Shown here: one piece after another, positions 6,946 through 14,326 of the stretch | Position numbering within the stretch: the stretch's first letter is position 1 | Layout: each line of letters opens with the position of its first letter | Origin: Anaerolineales bacterium UBA6663 | GTDB lineage: Bacteria; Chloroflexota; Anaerolineae; Anaerolineales; UBA6663 | Length of the DNA: 14,956 nt | Assembly (NCBI GenBank): GCA_002455335.1 | Contig: DKKP01000356.1 | Coordinates: forward strand, 10,977-25,932 | Reading direction: 5' to 3' | The notes under the pieces: model-generated | Databases searched by the model: none | What the model was told of the DNA's origin: nothing | The model's input: the letters and a program-made list of their open reading frames with translations, nothing else | Made by a program: the position numbers and the translations under genes

Positions 6946-9314
6946 CGCGGCAGGCAAGGAGGCGCGCTACGAGCACGCGAAAATACCTGACAAGCCTGAT
7001 CGTCGTATTGGCCGTGTTCTTCGTGACCTTTGTCGTCGTCTACGAGTCCCATACACGCGATCAACAACGCGGCGCTGTCGAAGCCTATGCCAGGGTCATA
7101 TCGAAGTCACTGTGGCACTTTGAGCCCGAGGTCCCAACCGACTACCTCTCGCTGATCGCCAGCGAACAGGATTACGAGCGGTTTCGGGTGCTCACCGACT
7201 CCGGCCTCGATTTCGTCGATGTCCAGACCGCACAGCCCGACCCGTGGACGCGCACGCTGATCGCGCTCGAGCTGATTCGGCGCATGGAAATCACGGCCGT
7301 GGTGGCCCATCAGGGCCGCGCCATCGGCTCGATCCAGGCGATCTGGTTGAACAAGAATATCTATGTTTACTTCTACGCCCTGATCTTGATCGCGTTGGTA
7401 GCCGGCATCTTCTGGCTGTATTGGCGCATCCTGCACTCAAATCGCGAGTTGGAGGTCGCCATTCAACGGCGCACGGCCGAGTTGGCCAGGGCCAATGTCG
7501 AGCTCGGCGCAAGCGAGATCCGGTATCGCAGCATCTTCGAGGACTCGCCTGTCTCGCTGCGTGAAGAAGATTTCTCGGAAGTCAAGCAGATCATCGACGA
7601 CCTGCATGCAAACGGCGTGACCGACCTCCAGGCCCACTTCGACGCCCACCCGGAAGCCATCGAAGCTTGTGTACGGGCTGTGAAAGTGCTCAATGTCAAT
7701 CAGAACACGCTCGAACTGTTCAAGACCGACAGCAAGGAGCGCCTGTACCGCGGGTTGAGCGACATCTTCTCTGAGGAATCGCTATCGCGTTTCGGTCAAC
7801 AGCTCGTCGCCTTTGCACAGGGGCTGACGCACTTCGAGTGCGAAACAGTCCAGCGGATGGTTACGGGCCAGAAATTCTGGGTCGGGACGAGCGTCTCGAT
7901 CGCGCCGGGCTATGAGCACACCTGGGAGAAGGTGCTCGTCTCGATCCTTGATATCACCAATCGCAAACAGGCCGAGGCCGAGCTAGAGAACTACCGCGGC
8001 CATCTCGAAGACCTCGTGACAGCGCGCACGACCGAACTCGTGGCGTTACAGCACAGGCTGGAGCAGCGCGTCGTCGAGCGAACCGAGGAGCTGGCCCAGG
8101 TCAACGTCGGCCTGAATGCCGAGATCATTGAGCGCCGACGGCTGCAGGACGAGGTGCAGCGCTATGCCGAAGAACTCGAGCAGCGCGTCGCCGACCGGAC
8201 ACGCGAGCTCTCGGTGCTCTACGACGTGACGGCCGTCGCCAGCAACGTCGAGGATCGTGACACCTTGCTCACGCGCCTGCTCGAGCGCTCGCTGGCGGCG
8301 GTGCGGCGCCGAGCCGGAATCATCCAGCTTGTGGACGAATCCACGGCGCGGTTCCGACTCACCACCCTGCAGAACGTCACCGAGCCCCTTGCCGAGCATC
8401 TGGCGTCATTCTTCACCGAGCATGCCGACGTGCGCGCCGCACTTGAGGCGCACACGTCGTTCGTCATCGCCGATCTGGCACATGATCCGCGACTACCGGC
8501 GGCGGTCGCCACAGGCGGTTGGCGAACGCTCATCGCCGAGCCGATCCAGGATACGCGTGGGCGTCTGATCGGGGTCTTAAGCCTGTTTGATGACACAGGC
8601 TGTCCACCAAACGTCGAGGAGTTAACTCTTTTGGCCTCGATCGCCGATCACATCGGGTTAGCCGTGGAAAACGTCCGGCTCCGGAGCGAAGCCGAGAAAT
8701 CCGCGGTCCTTGAGGATCGGCAGCGGCTGGCGCGAGAGCTGCATGATGCGGTCAGCCAGAGCCTGTTCTCGGCCAGCGTCATCGCCGAGACGCTCCCAAG
8801 GCTCTGGGAGCGCAACCCAAGGCTTGTCCAGCAAAGTCTGGGCGACCTTCACCGATTGATCCGTAGCGCGCTGACCGAGATGCGCATCCTGTTGCTCGAG
8901 TTGCGCCCGGTCTCGATGGCCGATGCTGTGCTTGGCGATCTGTTGCGCCAGCTCGTCGACGGGCTCAAGGGTCGCACCCAGCTCGACGTGACCCTGTCTA
9001 TCGACGGGCAGGGCGAGATCCCGATCCTGGTCAAGAAGAACCTGTTTCGGATCGCGCAGGAAGCACTCAATAATGTCGTCAAGCACGCCCAGGCCGAGTG
9101 TGTTGCGCTAAAACTCGATCAGCATGCCGAGCGGACTGCACTGCAGATCAGTGATAATGGCCAGGGGTTTTCACCGCAGGACCCGCACGGCGGCCATCTC
9201 GGGCTGCAGATCATGAACGAACGGGCCGAGGAAATCGGCGCGGCGCTGTCGATCATCAGCCAGGCCGGGTCGGGCACCCAGATCCTCGCGATCTGGCCAC
9301 GACCGGCGCAGTGA
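6942..9314 (+). CDS. Sensor histidine kinase, NarL-partner type (PAS, GAF, HisKA_3, HATPase)
   Basis: A 790-residue membrane kinase. TM1 spans about 18-34 and TM2 about 142-162, enclosing a roughly 107-residue outer domain containing SKSLWHFEP (54-62), a motif common in periplasmic sensor domains of kinases. After TM2 comes a signalling coiled coil (165-192), a PAS domain (about 193-345, RYRSIFEDSP), a long coiled coil (346-425) with recurring RT-x-EL units, and a GAF domain (about 424-580). The HisKA_3 motif RQRLARELHDAVSQSLF (593-609) carries phospho-acceptor His601. The ATPase domain has an N box (FRIAQEALNNVVKHA, 702-716), a G1 box DNGQGF (738-743) and a G2 box GGHLGLQIMNERA (750-762). 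All catalytic motifs are intact. There is no HAMP domain. The ATG overlaps the preceding stop (ATGA). Its cognate regulator follows directly. The signal sensed is unknown; the co-encoded lipoprotein is the obvious candidate partner. Confidence 0.93.
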   Translation: MTRQARRRATSTRKYLTSLIVVLAVFFVTFVVVYESHTRDQQRGAVEAYARVISKSLWHFEPEVPTDYLSLIASEQDYERFRVLTDSGLDFVDVQTAQPDPWTRTLIALELIRRMEITAVVAHQGRAIGSIQAIWLNKNIYVYFYALILIALVAGIFWLYWRILHSNRELEVAIQRRTAELARANVELGASEIRYRSIFEDSPVSLREEDFSEVKQIIDDLHANGVTDLQAHFDAHPEAIEACVRAVKVLNVNQNTLELFKTDSKERLYRGLSDIFSEESLSRFGQQLVAFAQGLTHFECETVQRMVTGQKFWVGTSVSIAPGYEHTWEKVLVSILDITNRKQAEAELENYRGHLEDLVTARTTELVALQHRLEQRVVERTEELAQVNVGLNAEIIERRRLQDEVQRYAEELEQRVADRTRELSVLYDVTAVASNVEDRDTLLTRLLERSLAAVRRRAGIIQLVDESTARFRLTTLQNVTEPLAEHLASFFTEHADVRAALEAHTSFVIADLAHDPRLPAAVATGGWRTLIAEPIQDTRGRLIGVLSLFDDTGCPPNVEELTLLASIADHIGLAVENVRLRSEAEKSAVLEDRQRLARELHDAVSQSLFSASVIAETLPRLWERNPRLVQQSLGDLHRLIRSALTEMRILLLELRPVSMADAVLGDLLRQLVDGLKGRTQLDVTLSIDGQGEIPILVKKNLFRIAQEALNNVVKHAQAECVALKLDQHAERTALQISDNGQGFSPQDPHGGHLGLQIMNERAEEIGAALSIISQAGSGTQILAIWPRPAQ

Positions 9315-9325
9315 AGGAACCATCC

Positions 9326-9985
9326 ATGACGGCATCCGTTCCGATCCGCATCTTGCTCGTCGATGATCATGACATGGTTCGACGTGGCCTCGCCGTGTTT
9401 CTGATGGCGTTCGACGACTTCGCGCTTGTGGGCGAAGCCGTCAACGGCCAGGAGGCACTCGATCGGTGCAGCGAGCTGCGTCCGGACGTGATCTTGATGG
9501 ATTTGATGATGCCAGTCGTCGACGGGGTCACCGCAATCCGCCGGATACGCGAGGCCTTCCCCGGCACCCAGATCATCGCCCTGACGAGTTTCAGCGACGA
9601 GAAGCTGGTCGAAGACGCGATGCAGGCCGGCGCGATCGGCTATCTTTTCAAGAACGCCACGGTCGATGAACTGGCGGCCGCGATCCGGGCAGCCCGGGTA
9701 GGGCTGCCGACGCTGGCCCCCGAGGCGACACGCGTCCTCATCCGCAGGACGCTACAGCCGAATCGGGCCGGGCAGCCCGAGGCGCCGGGCCATGACCTGA
9801 CCGACCGTGAACGCGTTGTGCTGCAGCTGCTTGTTGAAGGACATAGCAACCCCGAGATCGCCGACCGTTTGAGCGTGAGCCGGTCGACCATCAAGACCCA
9901 CGTCAGCCACATCCTCGAGAAACTCGGCGTCGGCAGCCGGCTGGAGGCCGTAACCCTGGCGATACGCCACAAACTGGCCGCCTGA
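9326..9985 (+). CDS. NarL/FixJ-family response regulator
   Basis: A 219-residue cytoplasmic transcription regulator. The receiver domain (about 6-122) has the acidic pair D13/D14 (LLVDDHDMVRRGL), phospho-acceptor Asp59 (VILMDLMMP), switch Thr87 (IIALTSF) and Lys109 (GYLFKN), all in place. A short linker leads to a LuxR-type helix-turn-helix (about 157-214): LTDRERVVLQLLVEGHSNPEIADRLSVSRSTIKTHVSHILEKLGV, split over 158-202. This is the standard partner for a HisKA_3 kinase, and the gene starts 11 bases after the kinase stop. I chose the ATG at 9326 because GAAGGA (9313-9318) lies seven bases upstream. An in-frame GTG at 9311, overlapping the kinase stop, would add five residues. Its DNA targets are not known; the ABC operon downstream is a plausible one. 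Confidence 0.95.
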   Translation: MTASVPIRILLVDDHDMVRRGLAVFLMAFDDFALVGEAVNGQEALDRCSELRPDVILMDLMMPVVDGVTAIRRIREAFPGTQIIALTSFSDEKLVEDAMQAGAIGYLFKNATVDELAAAIRAARVGLPTLAPEATRVLIRRTLQPNRAGQPEAPGHDLTDRERVVLQLLVEGHSNPEIADRLSVSRSTIKTHVSHILEKLGVGSRLEAVTLAIRHKLAA

Positions 9986-10007
9986 TCGATCTGCCCCTCC
10001 CCCATCT

Positions 10008-10027
10008 GGCCGATCCTCAAATCGGCC
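10008..10027 (+). terminator. Weak hairpin after the response regulator, possible terminator
   Basis: GGCCGAT (10008-10014) and ATCGGCC (10021-10027) form a perfect 7-bp stem with a 6-base loop, and TCT/AGA could extend it across unpaired bases. No T-run follows directly; the nearest, TTTTTT at 10075-10080, is about 50 bases away. It may reduce read-through into the ABC operon rather than end transcription. Confidence 0.35.
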
Positions 10028-10121
10028 CGGCAGACGCCACGAATCGCCCAGCTATCGGATGCGGCGGCGCCCCCTTTTTTCTACACTCCGGGAGCGTGCG
10101 GGTCCAGCCTCGGGGGCGGCC

Positions 10122-10793
10122 ATGGATTACGATTTCCAGTTCAACGTCATCTGGCAGAATTGGGACCTCTTTCTGTGGGGGGCCTGGCTGACGATTCAGA
10201 TCGCGATGCTCGCCACGGCCCTGGGTCTGGTCATCGGTATGGTGATGGCCGGGCTCCAGTCGCTTCGCAACCCGCTCATCTCCGGCGCGATTCAGTTCTA
10301 CATCGAAGTCATCCGCAACACGCCCTTCCTGGTTCAACTTTTCTTCGTCTACTTCGGTCTGCCATCGCTGGATATCAAGGTGCCGGCAAGTCAGGCGGCC
10401 CTGCTCGCGCTGACGATCAACATCGGCGCTTACGCGACCGAGATCGTGCGGGCCGGTGTCGAATCGATTTCCAAAGGTCAGATCGAGGCGGGTCGATCCT
10501 TGGGGCTGTCGGGCTTTCAGATCTTCACGTTCGTCATCCTCAAGCCGGCCCTGATGACGGTCTACCCGGCGCTGACGAGCCAGTTCATCCTGATCATGCT
10601 CAACTCGGCCGTGATCTCGACGATCTCGGCTCAGGAGCTGGCTTTCCAGGCCAAGTTCCTGCAGTCGCGGACGTTTCGGAGCTTCGAGATCTATCTCTTT
10701 GTCACGCTTGTCTATCTCGTGTTGGCGTATCTCTTTCGGGCAGTCTTTAGCCTGATCGCAAGACTCGCATTTGGCAAAGTGCCGGCGAATTAA
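10122..10793 (+). CDS. Polar amino-acid ABC transporter permease, first subunit
   Basis: A 223-residue inner-membrane subunit of the HisM/GlnP permease family. Hydrophobic segments fall at about 18-46, 57-80, 90-106, 136-165 and 190-214. The family signature FYIEVIRNTPFLVQLFFVYFG (59-79) and the ATPase-docking EAA loop, EIVRAGVESISKGQIEAGRSLGLS (107-130), are both intact. The frame is open further upstream to 10059, but residues before Met at 10122 are Arg-rich and unlike the family; the ATG at 10122 with GGGGG five bases upstream (10112-10116) gives the usual N-terminus. It heads a four-gene transporter operon and should pair with the second permease as a heterodimer. A possible -10, TACACT (10082-10087), has no good -35. 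The substrate is probably a polar amino acid, but the exact one cannot be read from the sequence. Confidence 0.92.
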   Translation: MDYDFQFNVIWQNWDLFLWGAWLTIQIAMLATALGLVIGMVMAGLQSLRNPLISGAIQFYIEVIRNTPFLVQLFFVYFGLPSLDIKVPASQAALLALTINIGAYATEIVRAGVESISKGQIEAGRSLGLSGFQIFTFVILKPALMTVYPALTSQFILIMLNSAVISTISAQELAFQAKFLQSRTFRSFEIYLFVTLVYLVLAYLFRAVFSLIARLAFGKVPAN

Positions 10794-10795
10794 CC

Positions 10796-11452
10796 ATGCG
10801 CGCCTTCGATTTCACCGAGGTACTGATCGCGTTGGTCCGGGCGACCGGCTGGACCGTGGTGCTGTCGCTTGTCGCGTTTGCGGGCGGCGGCATCCTGGGG
10901 CTGGTGCTGACGATGATGCGGGTCTCCAAGAACCGCCTCCTGCAATCGATAAGCCGGTTCTACATCGCCTTTGTGCAGGGAACACCGTTGCTGATGCAGC
11001 TGTTCCTGATCTTCTTTGGGATCCCCATCCTGCTCGGGTTCGATGTGCCAGCCTTTGTCTCCGCCAGTGTCGCGTTGATCGCCTATGCGGCCGCCTATCT
11101 GGCCGACATCTGGCGCGGAAGCGTTGAGGCGATCCCAAAGGCGCAATGGGAGGCTGGGACGTCGCTTGGGCTGAGCTGGCTCCAGCAATTCCGACATGTC
11201 ATCCTGCCGCAAGCCGTGAAAGTATCGATCCCACCCACGGTCGGCTTTGCGGTGCAGGTGATCAAGAACACGTCGTTGACTTCGATCATCGGTTACGTGG
11301 AGCTCACCCGTCAGGGTCAGATCCTGAACAACGTCACATTTCAGCCGTTCGTGATCTTTGCGATGGTCGGCGCCATCTACTTCATCGTGTGTTATCCGCT
11401 CTCGCTGTACAGCCAGCGTTTGGAAGCCAGGCTGACCATCGAGACGCGCTAA
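10796..11452 (+). CDS. Polar amino-acid ABC transporter permease, second subunit
   Basis: A 218-residue permease paralogous to its upstream neighbour. Hydrophobic segments fall at about 19-42, 63-80, 87-104, 145-167 and 183-205. It shows the FYIAFVQGTPLLMQLFLIFFG signature (55-75) and an EAA loop, DIWRGSVEAIPKAQWEAGTSLGLS (104-127). The ATG lies only two bases after the TAA of the first permease and has no visible Shine-Dalgarno, so translation is probably coupled to the upstream gene. The two permeases would form the membrane pore. In many relatives of this family the binding-protein gene comes first; here both permeases precede it. Confidence 0.92.
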   Translation: MRAFDFTEVLIALVRATGWTVVLSLVAFAGGGILGLVLTMMRVSKNRLLQSISRFYIAFVQGTPLLMQLFLIFFGIPILLGFDVPAFVSASVALIAYAAAYLADIWRGSVEAIPKAQWEAGTSLGLSWLQQFRHVILPQAVKVSIPPTVGFAVQVIKNTSLTSIIGYVELTRQGQILNNVTFQPFVIFAMVGAIYFIVCYPLSLYSQRLEARLTIETR

Positions 11453-11459
11453 AGCGGCC

Positions 11460-11479
11460 GGGCGCTTCGCCCTGAGCGC
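11460..11479 (+). other. Intercistronic hairpin upstream of the binding-protein gene
   Basis: Two alternative small stems overlap here: GGGCG/CGCCC (11460-11472) and GCGCT/AGCGC (11462-11479). Neither has a T-tract. Structures at such operon junctions often affect transcript stability and set the excess of binding protein over permease; that role is inferred. Confidence 0.3.
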
Positions 11480-11515
11480 GAGGTGCCTTCCCGACCACAC
11501 TCATGGGAGGACAGC

Positions 11516-12361
11516 ATGAAGACGAGTTCGAGATCGATGCGCATCCTGACCGGCCTGTTGACCCTGGTCCTGGCTGCCGGCTGCGGCGGCGCCCCGACGC
11601 CGGATGGCGCGACCGAGGGGGGTGAAGCCGCCGGCGCACCGACAAACATCCTCGACCAGATCGTGGCCGCCGGGACGATCAAGATCGCCATTCCCGAAGA
11701 TACACCTCTCTTCGGTACGCTGGCGGCCGACGGCTCGTATGAGGGCTACGACGTCGACATCGCCAACATGCTGGCGGCCGACATGGGCGTGAAAGCCGAG
11801 TTGGTGGCGGTGTCGAGCCAGAACCGGATTCCGTACCTCACCTCCGGCAAAGTCGACCTGGTCATCTCTAGCATGGGGATCAAGCCCGAGCGTGCGCTTG
11901 TGATCAACTTTTCGAACGCCTATGCGCCCTTCTTCTGGGCGGTCTACGGATCGGCCGACAAGCCCGTGACCAACGTCGAGGAGGCCAAGGCCTACACGAT
12001 CGGTGCGACGCTGGGCACGCTCGAGGAGATCGCCTTCAGCGATGCGGCCGGGCCGGATGCGAACATCATGCGCTTCGATGACCAGGCGACGACCGTCCAG
12101 GCGTTCGTGAGCGGCCAGGTCGACCTGATCGTCACAGGCAACTCGATCGCCGGGCAGATCATCAAAGACCATCCTGAGATGAACGTCGAGTCAAAGTTCG
12201 TCTTGCAGCAGTCGCCTTGCCACATCGGCGTGCGTCGGGGCGATGAGGCGTTGTTGACCTGGGTGAACGCCTTCATCTACTCACACATGCTCAATCACGA
12301 CCTCGACAATCTCTCACTCAAGTGGTTTGGCGAGCCGCTGCCGGATTTCCCGAACTTCTGA
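11516..12361 (+). CDS. Amino-acid ABC transporter substrate-binding lipoprotein (family 3)
   Basis: A 281-residue lipoprotein. A signal peptide with lipobox LAAGC (Cys23) is followed by a Gly/Ala/Thr-rich linker to about residue 43. The mature protein is a family-3 solute-binding protein: IKIAIPEDTPLFG (55-67), GYDVDIANMLAADMG (77-91), SGKVDLVISSMGIKPERALVINFS (110-133). The PERA arginine (Arg126) is at the position that binds the alpha-carboxylate in this family, which supports an amino-acid ligand. YTIGATLGT (160-168) and VDLIVTG (202-208) belong to the second lobe. The ATG at 11516 has GGGAGG five bases upstream (11505-11510); an in-frame GTG at 11483 would add 11 residues in front of the signal peptide and is less likely. 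It delivers substrate to the two permeases encoded upstream. It is distinct in sequence from the sensor lipoprotein at 6106. Confidence 0.95.
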   Translation: MKTSSRSMRILTGLLTLVLAAGCGGAPTPDGATEGGEAAGAPTNILDQIVAAGTIKIAIPEDTPLFGTLAADGSYEGYDVDIANMLAADMGVKAELVAVSSQNRIPYLTSGKVDLVISSMGIKPERALVINFSNAYAPFFWAVYGSADKPVTNVEEAKAYTIGATLGTLEEIAFSDAAGPDANIMRFDDQATTVQAFVSGQVDLIVTGNSIAGQIIKDHPEMNVESKFVLQQSPCHIGVRRGDEALLTWVNAFIYSHMLNHDLDNLSLKWFGEPLPDFPNF

Positions 12362-12367
12362 TCGCTC

Positions 12368-12384
12368 GCCCGCAAACCACGGGC
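12368..12384 (+). other. Small hairpin directly after the binding-protein gene
   Basis: GCCCG (12368-12372) pairs with CGGGC (12380-12384) over a 7-base loop, six bases after the stop. It has no T-tract, so it is probably not a full terminator. It might protect the 3' end of the binding-protein message. Confidence 0.3.
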
Positions 12385-12397
12385 CGTTGATCGCAGG

Positions 12398-12468
12398 ATG
12401 ACGAATGACGTTAGGCGAAAGGCACCTCTCTTTGCGCACATCCCGGGTCTTTTGTCTTTCGTCATTCG
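12398..12468. repeat. Tandem and inverted ATGACG repeats inside the ABC operon
   Basis: On the plus strand ATGACGA (12398-12404) is followed directly by ATGACGT (12405-12411). CGAATGACG (12402-12410) has an exact inverted copy, CGTCATTCG, at 12460-12468, 49 bases downstream. The 153-base gap holding it separates the ATPase gene from the other transporter genes and contains no ORF worth calling. It could be a regulatory dyad, a long-range stem, or the remnant of an intergenic repeat. Confidence 0.5.
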
Positions 12469-12514
12469 CCAAAGCGTAGGCACGGCGGTTCCAGAAACGC
12501 CCTGAAAGCAAGCC

Positions 12515-13267
12515 ATGGCCAAGAACCTCGGTAGCGAGATCATCGTCTGCAAAGATGTGCACAAGTGGTACGGCGACTTCCACGTACTTCAGGGGATCAC
12601 GACCACAGTTCGGGAGCGCGAGGTGGTGGTCGTGATCGGCCCATCCGGCTCGGGCAAATCAACCTGGATCCGCACATTTAACCGTCTCGAGGAGCATCAA
12701 CAAGGGCAGATCATCATCGATGGCACCGAGCTGAATGGCCAGGTCAAGAACATCCGGGCCATACGAGCCGAGATCGGGATGGTATTTCAGCAATTCAATC
12801 TCTTCCCGCACCTGACCGTGTTGGAGAACATCACGCTGGCGCCGATCCTGGTGCGGAAGTGGCCGCGAAAACAGGCCGAGGAGATGGCGATGGAACAGCT
12901 GGTGCGGGTCAAAATCCCGGAGCAAGCGGGCAAGTACCCGGCCCAGCTTTCGGGTGGGCAGCAGCAACGGGTGGCCATCGCGCGGTCGCTGGCGATGCGA
13001 CCCAAAGTAATGCTGTTCGACGAACCCACATCGGCGCTCGATCCCGAGATGATCAAGGAAGTGCTGGACGTCATGCAGAGCCTGGCCGAGTCGGGGATGA
13101 CGATCGTGGCCGTGACGCACGAGATGGGCTTTGCGCGTGGCGTGGCCGACCGGATCATCTTCTTCGACAGCGGCCGGATCGTCGAGGAGAAGCCACCGTT
13201 GGAGTTCTTCAACAACCCTGAAGAGGAGCGTACACGGCTGTTCTTGAGCCAGATCCTGCGCCATTGA
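12515..13267 (+). CDS. Polar amino-acid ABC transporter ATPase (GlnQ/HisP type)
   Basis: A 250-residue cytoplasmic ATPase that powers the transporter encoded just upstream. All nucleotide-binding motifs are present: Walker [10 protein letters not shown] (42-50), Q-loop Gln92 ([18 protein letters not shown]), ABC signature LSGGQQQR (145-152), Walker B VMLFDE (165-170), D-loop SALD (173-176) and the switch histidine His202 (AVTHEMGFA). [13 protein letters not shown] is characteristic of the polar amino-acid subfamily, and the length is normal for it. No strong Shine-Dalgarno precedes the ATG. The 153-base gap from the binding-protein gene is longer than the other operon junctions and contains ATGACG repeats, so the ATPase may also be expressed separately. 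I assign no gene symbol because the substrate is unknown. Confidence 0.95.
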   Translation: MAKNLGSEIIVCKDVHKWYGDFHVLQGITTTVREREVVVVIGPSGSGKSTWIRTFNRLEEHQQGQIIIDGTELNGQVKNIRAIRAEIGMVFQQFNLFPHLTVLENITLAPILVRKWPRKQAEEMAMEQLVRVKIPEQAGKYPAQLSGGQQQRVAIARSLAMRPKVMLFDEPTSALDPEMIKEVLDVMQSLAESGMTIVAVTHEMGFARGVADRIIFFDSGRIVEEKPPLEFFNNPEEERTRLFLSQILRH

Positions 13268-13287
13268 GTGCCAGCGTATTGCAGTGC

Positions 13288-13338
13288 AGACGGATCAACC
13301 GAAGCCGAGCAGTGCCCGGCTTCGGTTGATCCGTCTTT
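13288..13338 (+). terminator. Terminator of the ABC operon, perfect 20-bp stem
   Basis: Arms at 13288-13307 and 13317-13336 are exact reverse complements (20 bp) around a 9-base loop, followed only by TT before GC. The stem is very stable, but the T-tract is short. It starts 20 bases after the ATPase stop, as expected for an operon end, and abuts the putative promoter of the next gene. Confidence 0.8.
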
Positions 13339-13367
13339 GCGTCAGGTGCGGTCAAAAGCCGTATACT
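13337..13367 (+). promoter_or_regulatory. Probable promoter of the GNAT gene
   Basis: TATACT (13362-13367) is a strong -10 match. TTGCGT (13337-13342) could serve as -35, but the 19-base spacer is longer than the optimum of 17. The predicted start near 13374 would leave a leader of about 17 bases before the ATG at 13391, holding GGAG (13377-13380). The -35 directly touches the upstream terminator stem. Confidence 0.5.
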
Positions 13368-13390
13368 GGCCTCACTGGAGACCACAGACG

Positions 13391-14281
13391 ATGCTCATTG
13401 ACAGCGAGCCCTTGATCTCTCTGGCGTCTCGGCAGCCGGAGCGTCATCTGCACCTGATCGACCTCCCGTACAGGCTGAGTTCGTGGGCCCTCGATCGCCC
13501 GGAGAACCTGCGTGTCTGGCGCGACGCTGGCGGAGCTCCGTCGGCCTGGGCCGTTGTACAGTCGCCGTTTTGGGCGATCGACATCGTTGCCGACGCCAGC
13601 AGCGGCCTGTACGCCGATGCGCTGGCCTGGGCCGTCGAGCGGGCGCAGGCGCTCTGTGGCGACCCGGACCAGGGCCGTCCATGCTGGTTTGTCTCTGTGC
13701 TCGATGGCGAAGAGGCCGAGATCCGGGCCCTGACGGCCGCCGGGTTTGCTGATCAGACCGATGTTTCGCAGGATCCGTGGTCCAAGGTCCTGTTGAGCCG
13801 CCCCGCGCTTGGCGTGGCCGAAGTCGAACCGCCCGAGGGCTATCGAGTGCGCCAGTTGCTGGGAGACGCCGAGGTGCCAGCCTATGTGGCGCTGCATCAA
13901 GCGGTTTTCGAAAGCAAGAATATGACGGAGGCGTGGCGCACCCGCACGTTGCGACACCAACGCTATCGCCCGGAGCTCGACCTGGTGGTCGAGGCGCCGG
14001 ATGGCACGCTGGCCGGGTTCTGCATTGGCTGGTTCGCGCCTGAGGGCCGGGCAGGCCGCCCGGGCGGCCAGATCGAGCCGCTTGGGGTGTCAGCGACGCA
14101 TCGTGGGCTTGGGCTGAGTCAGGCGCTCTTGGGAGCATGCTGCGCGCGCCTGGCGAGGCTGGGCGCGGAGCGCGTGAGCGTCGAGACCGACAATCAACGG
14201 GACGCGGCGTTGGCGGCCTACGAGGCAGCCGGCTTCCGCCGCGAGCGGTTTGTGCGCGTCTTTCGACGCGACATGTGCTGA
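13391..14281 (+). CDS. GNAT-family N-acetyltransferase, probably two-lobed
   Basis: A 296-residue protein. The C-terminal half (about 150-296) is a clear GNAT acetyltransferase: GYRVRQL at its start, DGTLAGFCIGWF (204-215), and the acetyl-CoA loop IEPLGVSATHRGLGLSQALL (228-247) with HRGLGL matching the Q/R-x-x-G-x-G/A pyrophosphate-binding pattern. VSVETDNQRDAALAAYEAAGFRR is the usual C-terminal GNAT motif (262-284). The N-terminal half (about 20-140) ends with EIRALTAAGF, the same kind of element, without an acetyl-CoA loop, so it is probably a degenerate second GNAT lobe as in mycothiol-synthase-like proteins. The substrate is unknown. The ATG at 13391 is chosen from the promoter and GGAG ten bases upstream; the frame remains open to 13268, but that part runs through the ABC terminator. 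It is convergent with the rRNA operon. Confidence 0.85.
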   Translation: MLIDSEPLISLASRQPERHLHLIDLPYRLSSWALDRPENLRVWRDAGGAPSAWAVVQSPFWAIDIVADASSGLYADALAWAVERAQALCGDPDQGRPCWFVSVLDGEEAEIRALTAAGFADQTDVSQDPWSKVLLSRPALGVAEVEPPEGYRVRQLLGDAEVPAYVALHQAVFESKNMTEAWRTRTLRHQRYRPELDLVVEAPDGTLAGFCIGWFAPEGRAGRPGGQIEPLGVSATHRGLGLSQALLGACCARLARLGAERVSVETDNQRDAALAAYEAAGFRRERFVRVFRRDMC

Positions 14282-14290
14282 CCGGATTAA

Positions 14291-14326
14291 ACAGAGAAGG
14301 CCCGACTTGCGTCGGGCCCTCTCTGT
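14291..14326 (-). terminator. Terminator-like stem shared by the rRNA operon and the GNAT gene
   Basis: Arms 14291-14306 and 14311-14326 pair as 7 + 8 bp with one A-C mismatch. Read on the minus strand the loop is GCAA, a stable GNRA tetraloop, and TTT follows the stem. It lies 60 bases beyond the 5S 3' end and 10 bases after the GNAT stop, between convergent units. On the plus strand there is no T-tract, so minus-strand termination is the main reading. Confidence 0.75.

Noticed and set aside
10059..10121. Upstream extension of the first permease
   Set aside because: The added residues are Arg-rich and unlike the family N-terminus; the ATG at 10122 has a better upstream context.
13268..13390. 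Upstream extension of the GNAT frame
   Set aside because: It would be translated through the perfect 20-bp terminator stem and the putative promoter; no start with SD is seen there.
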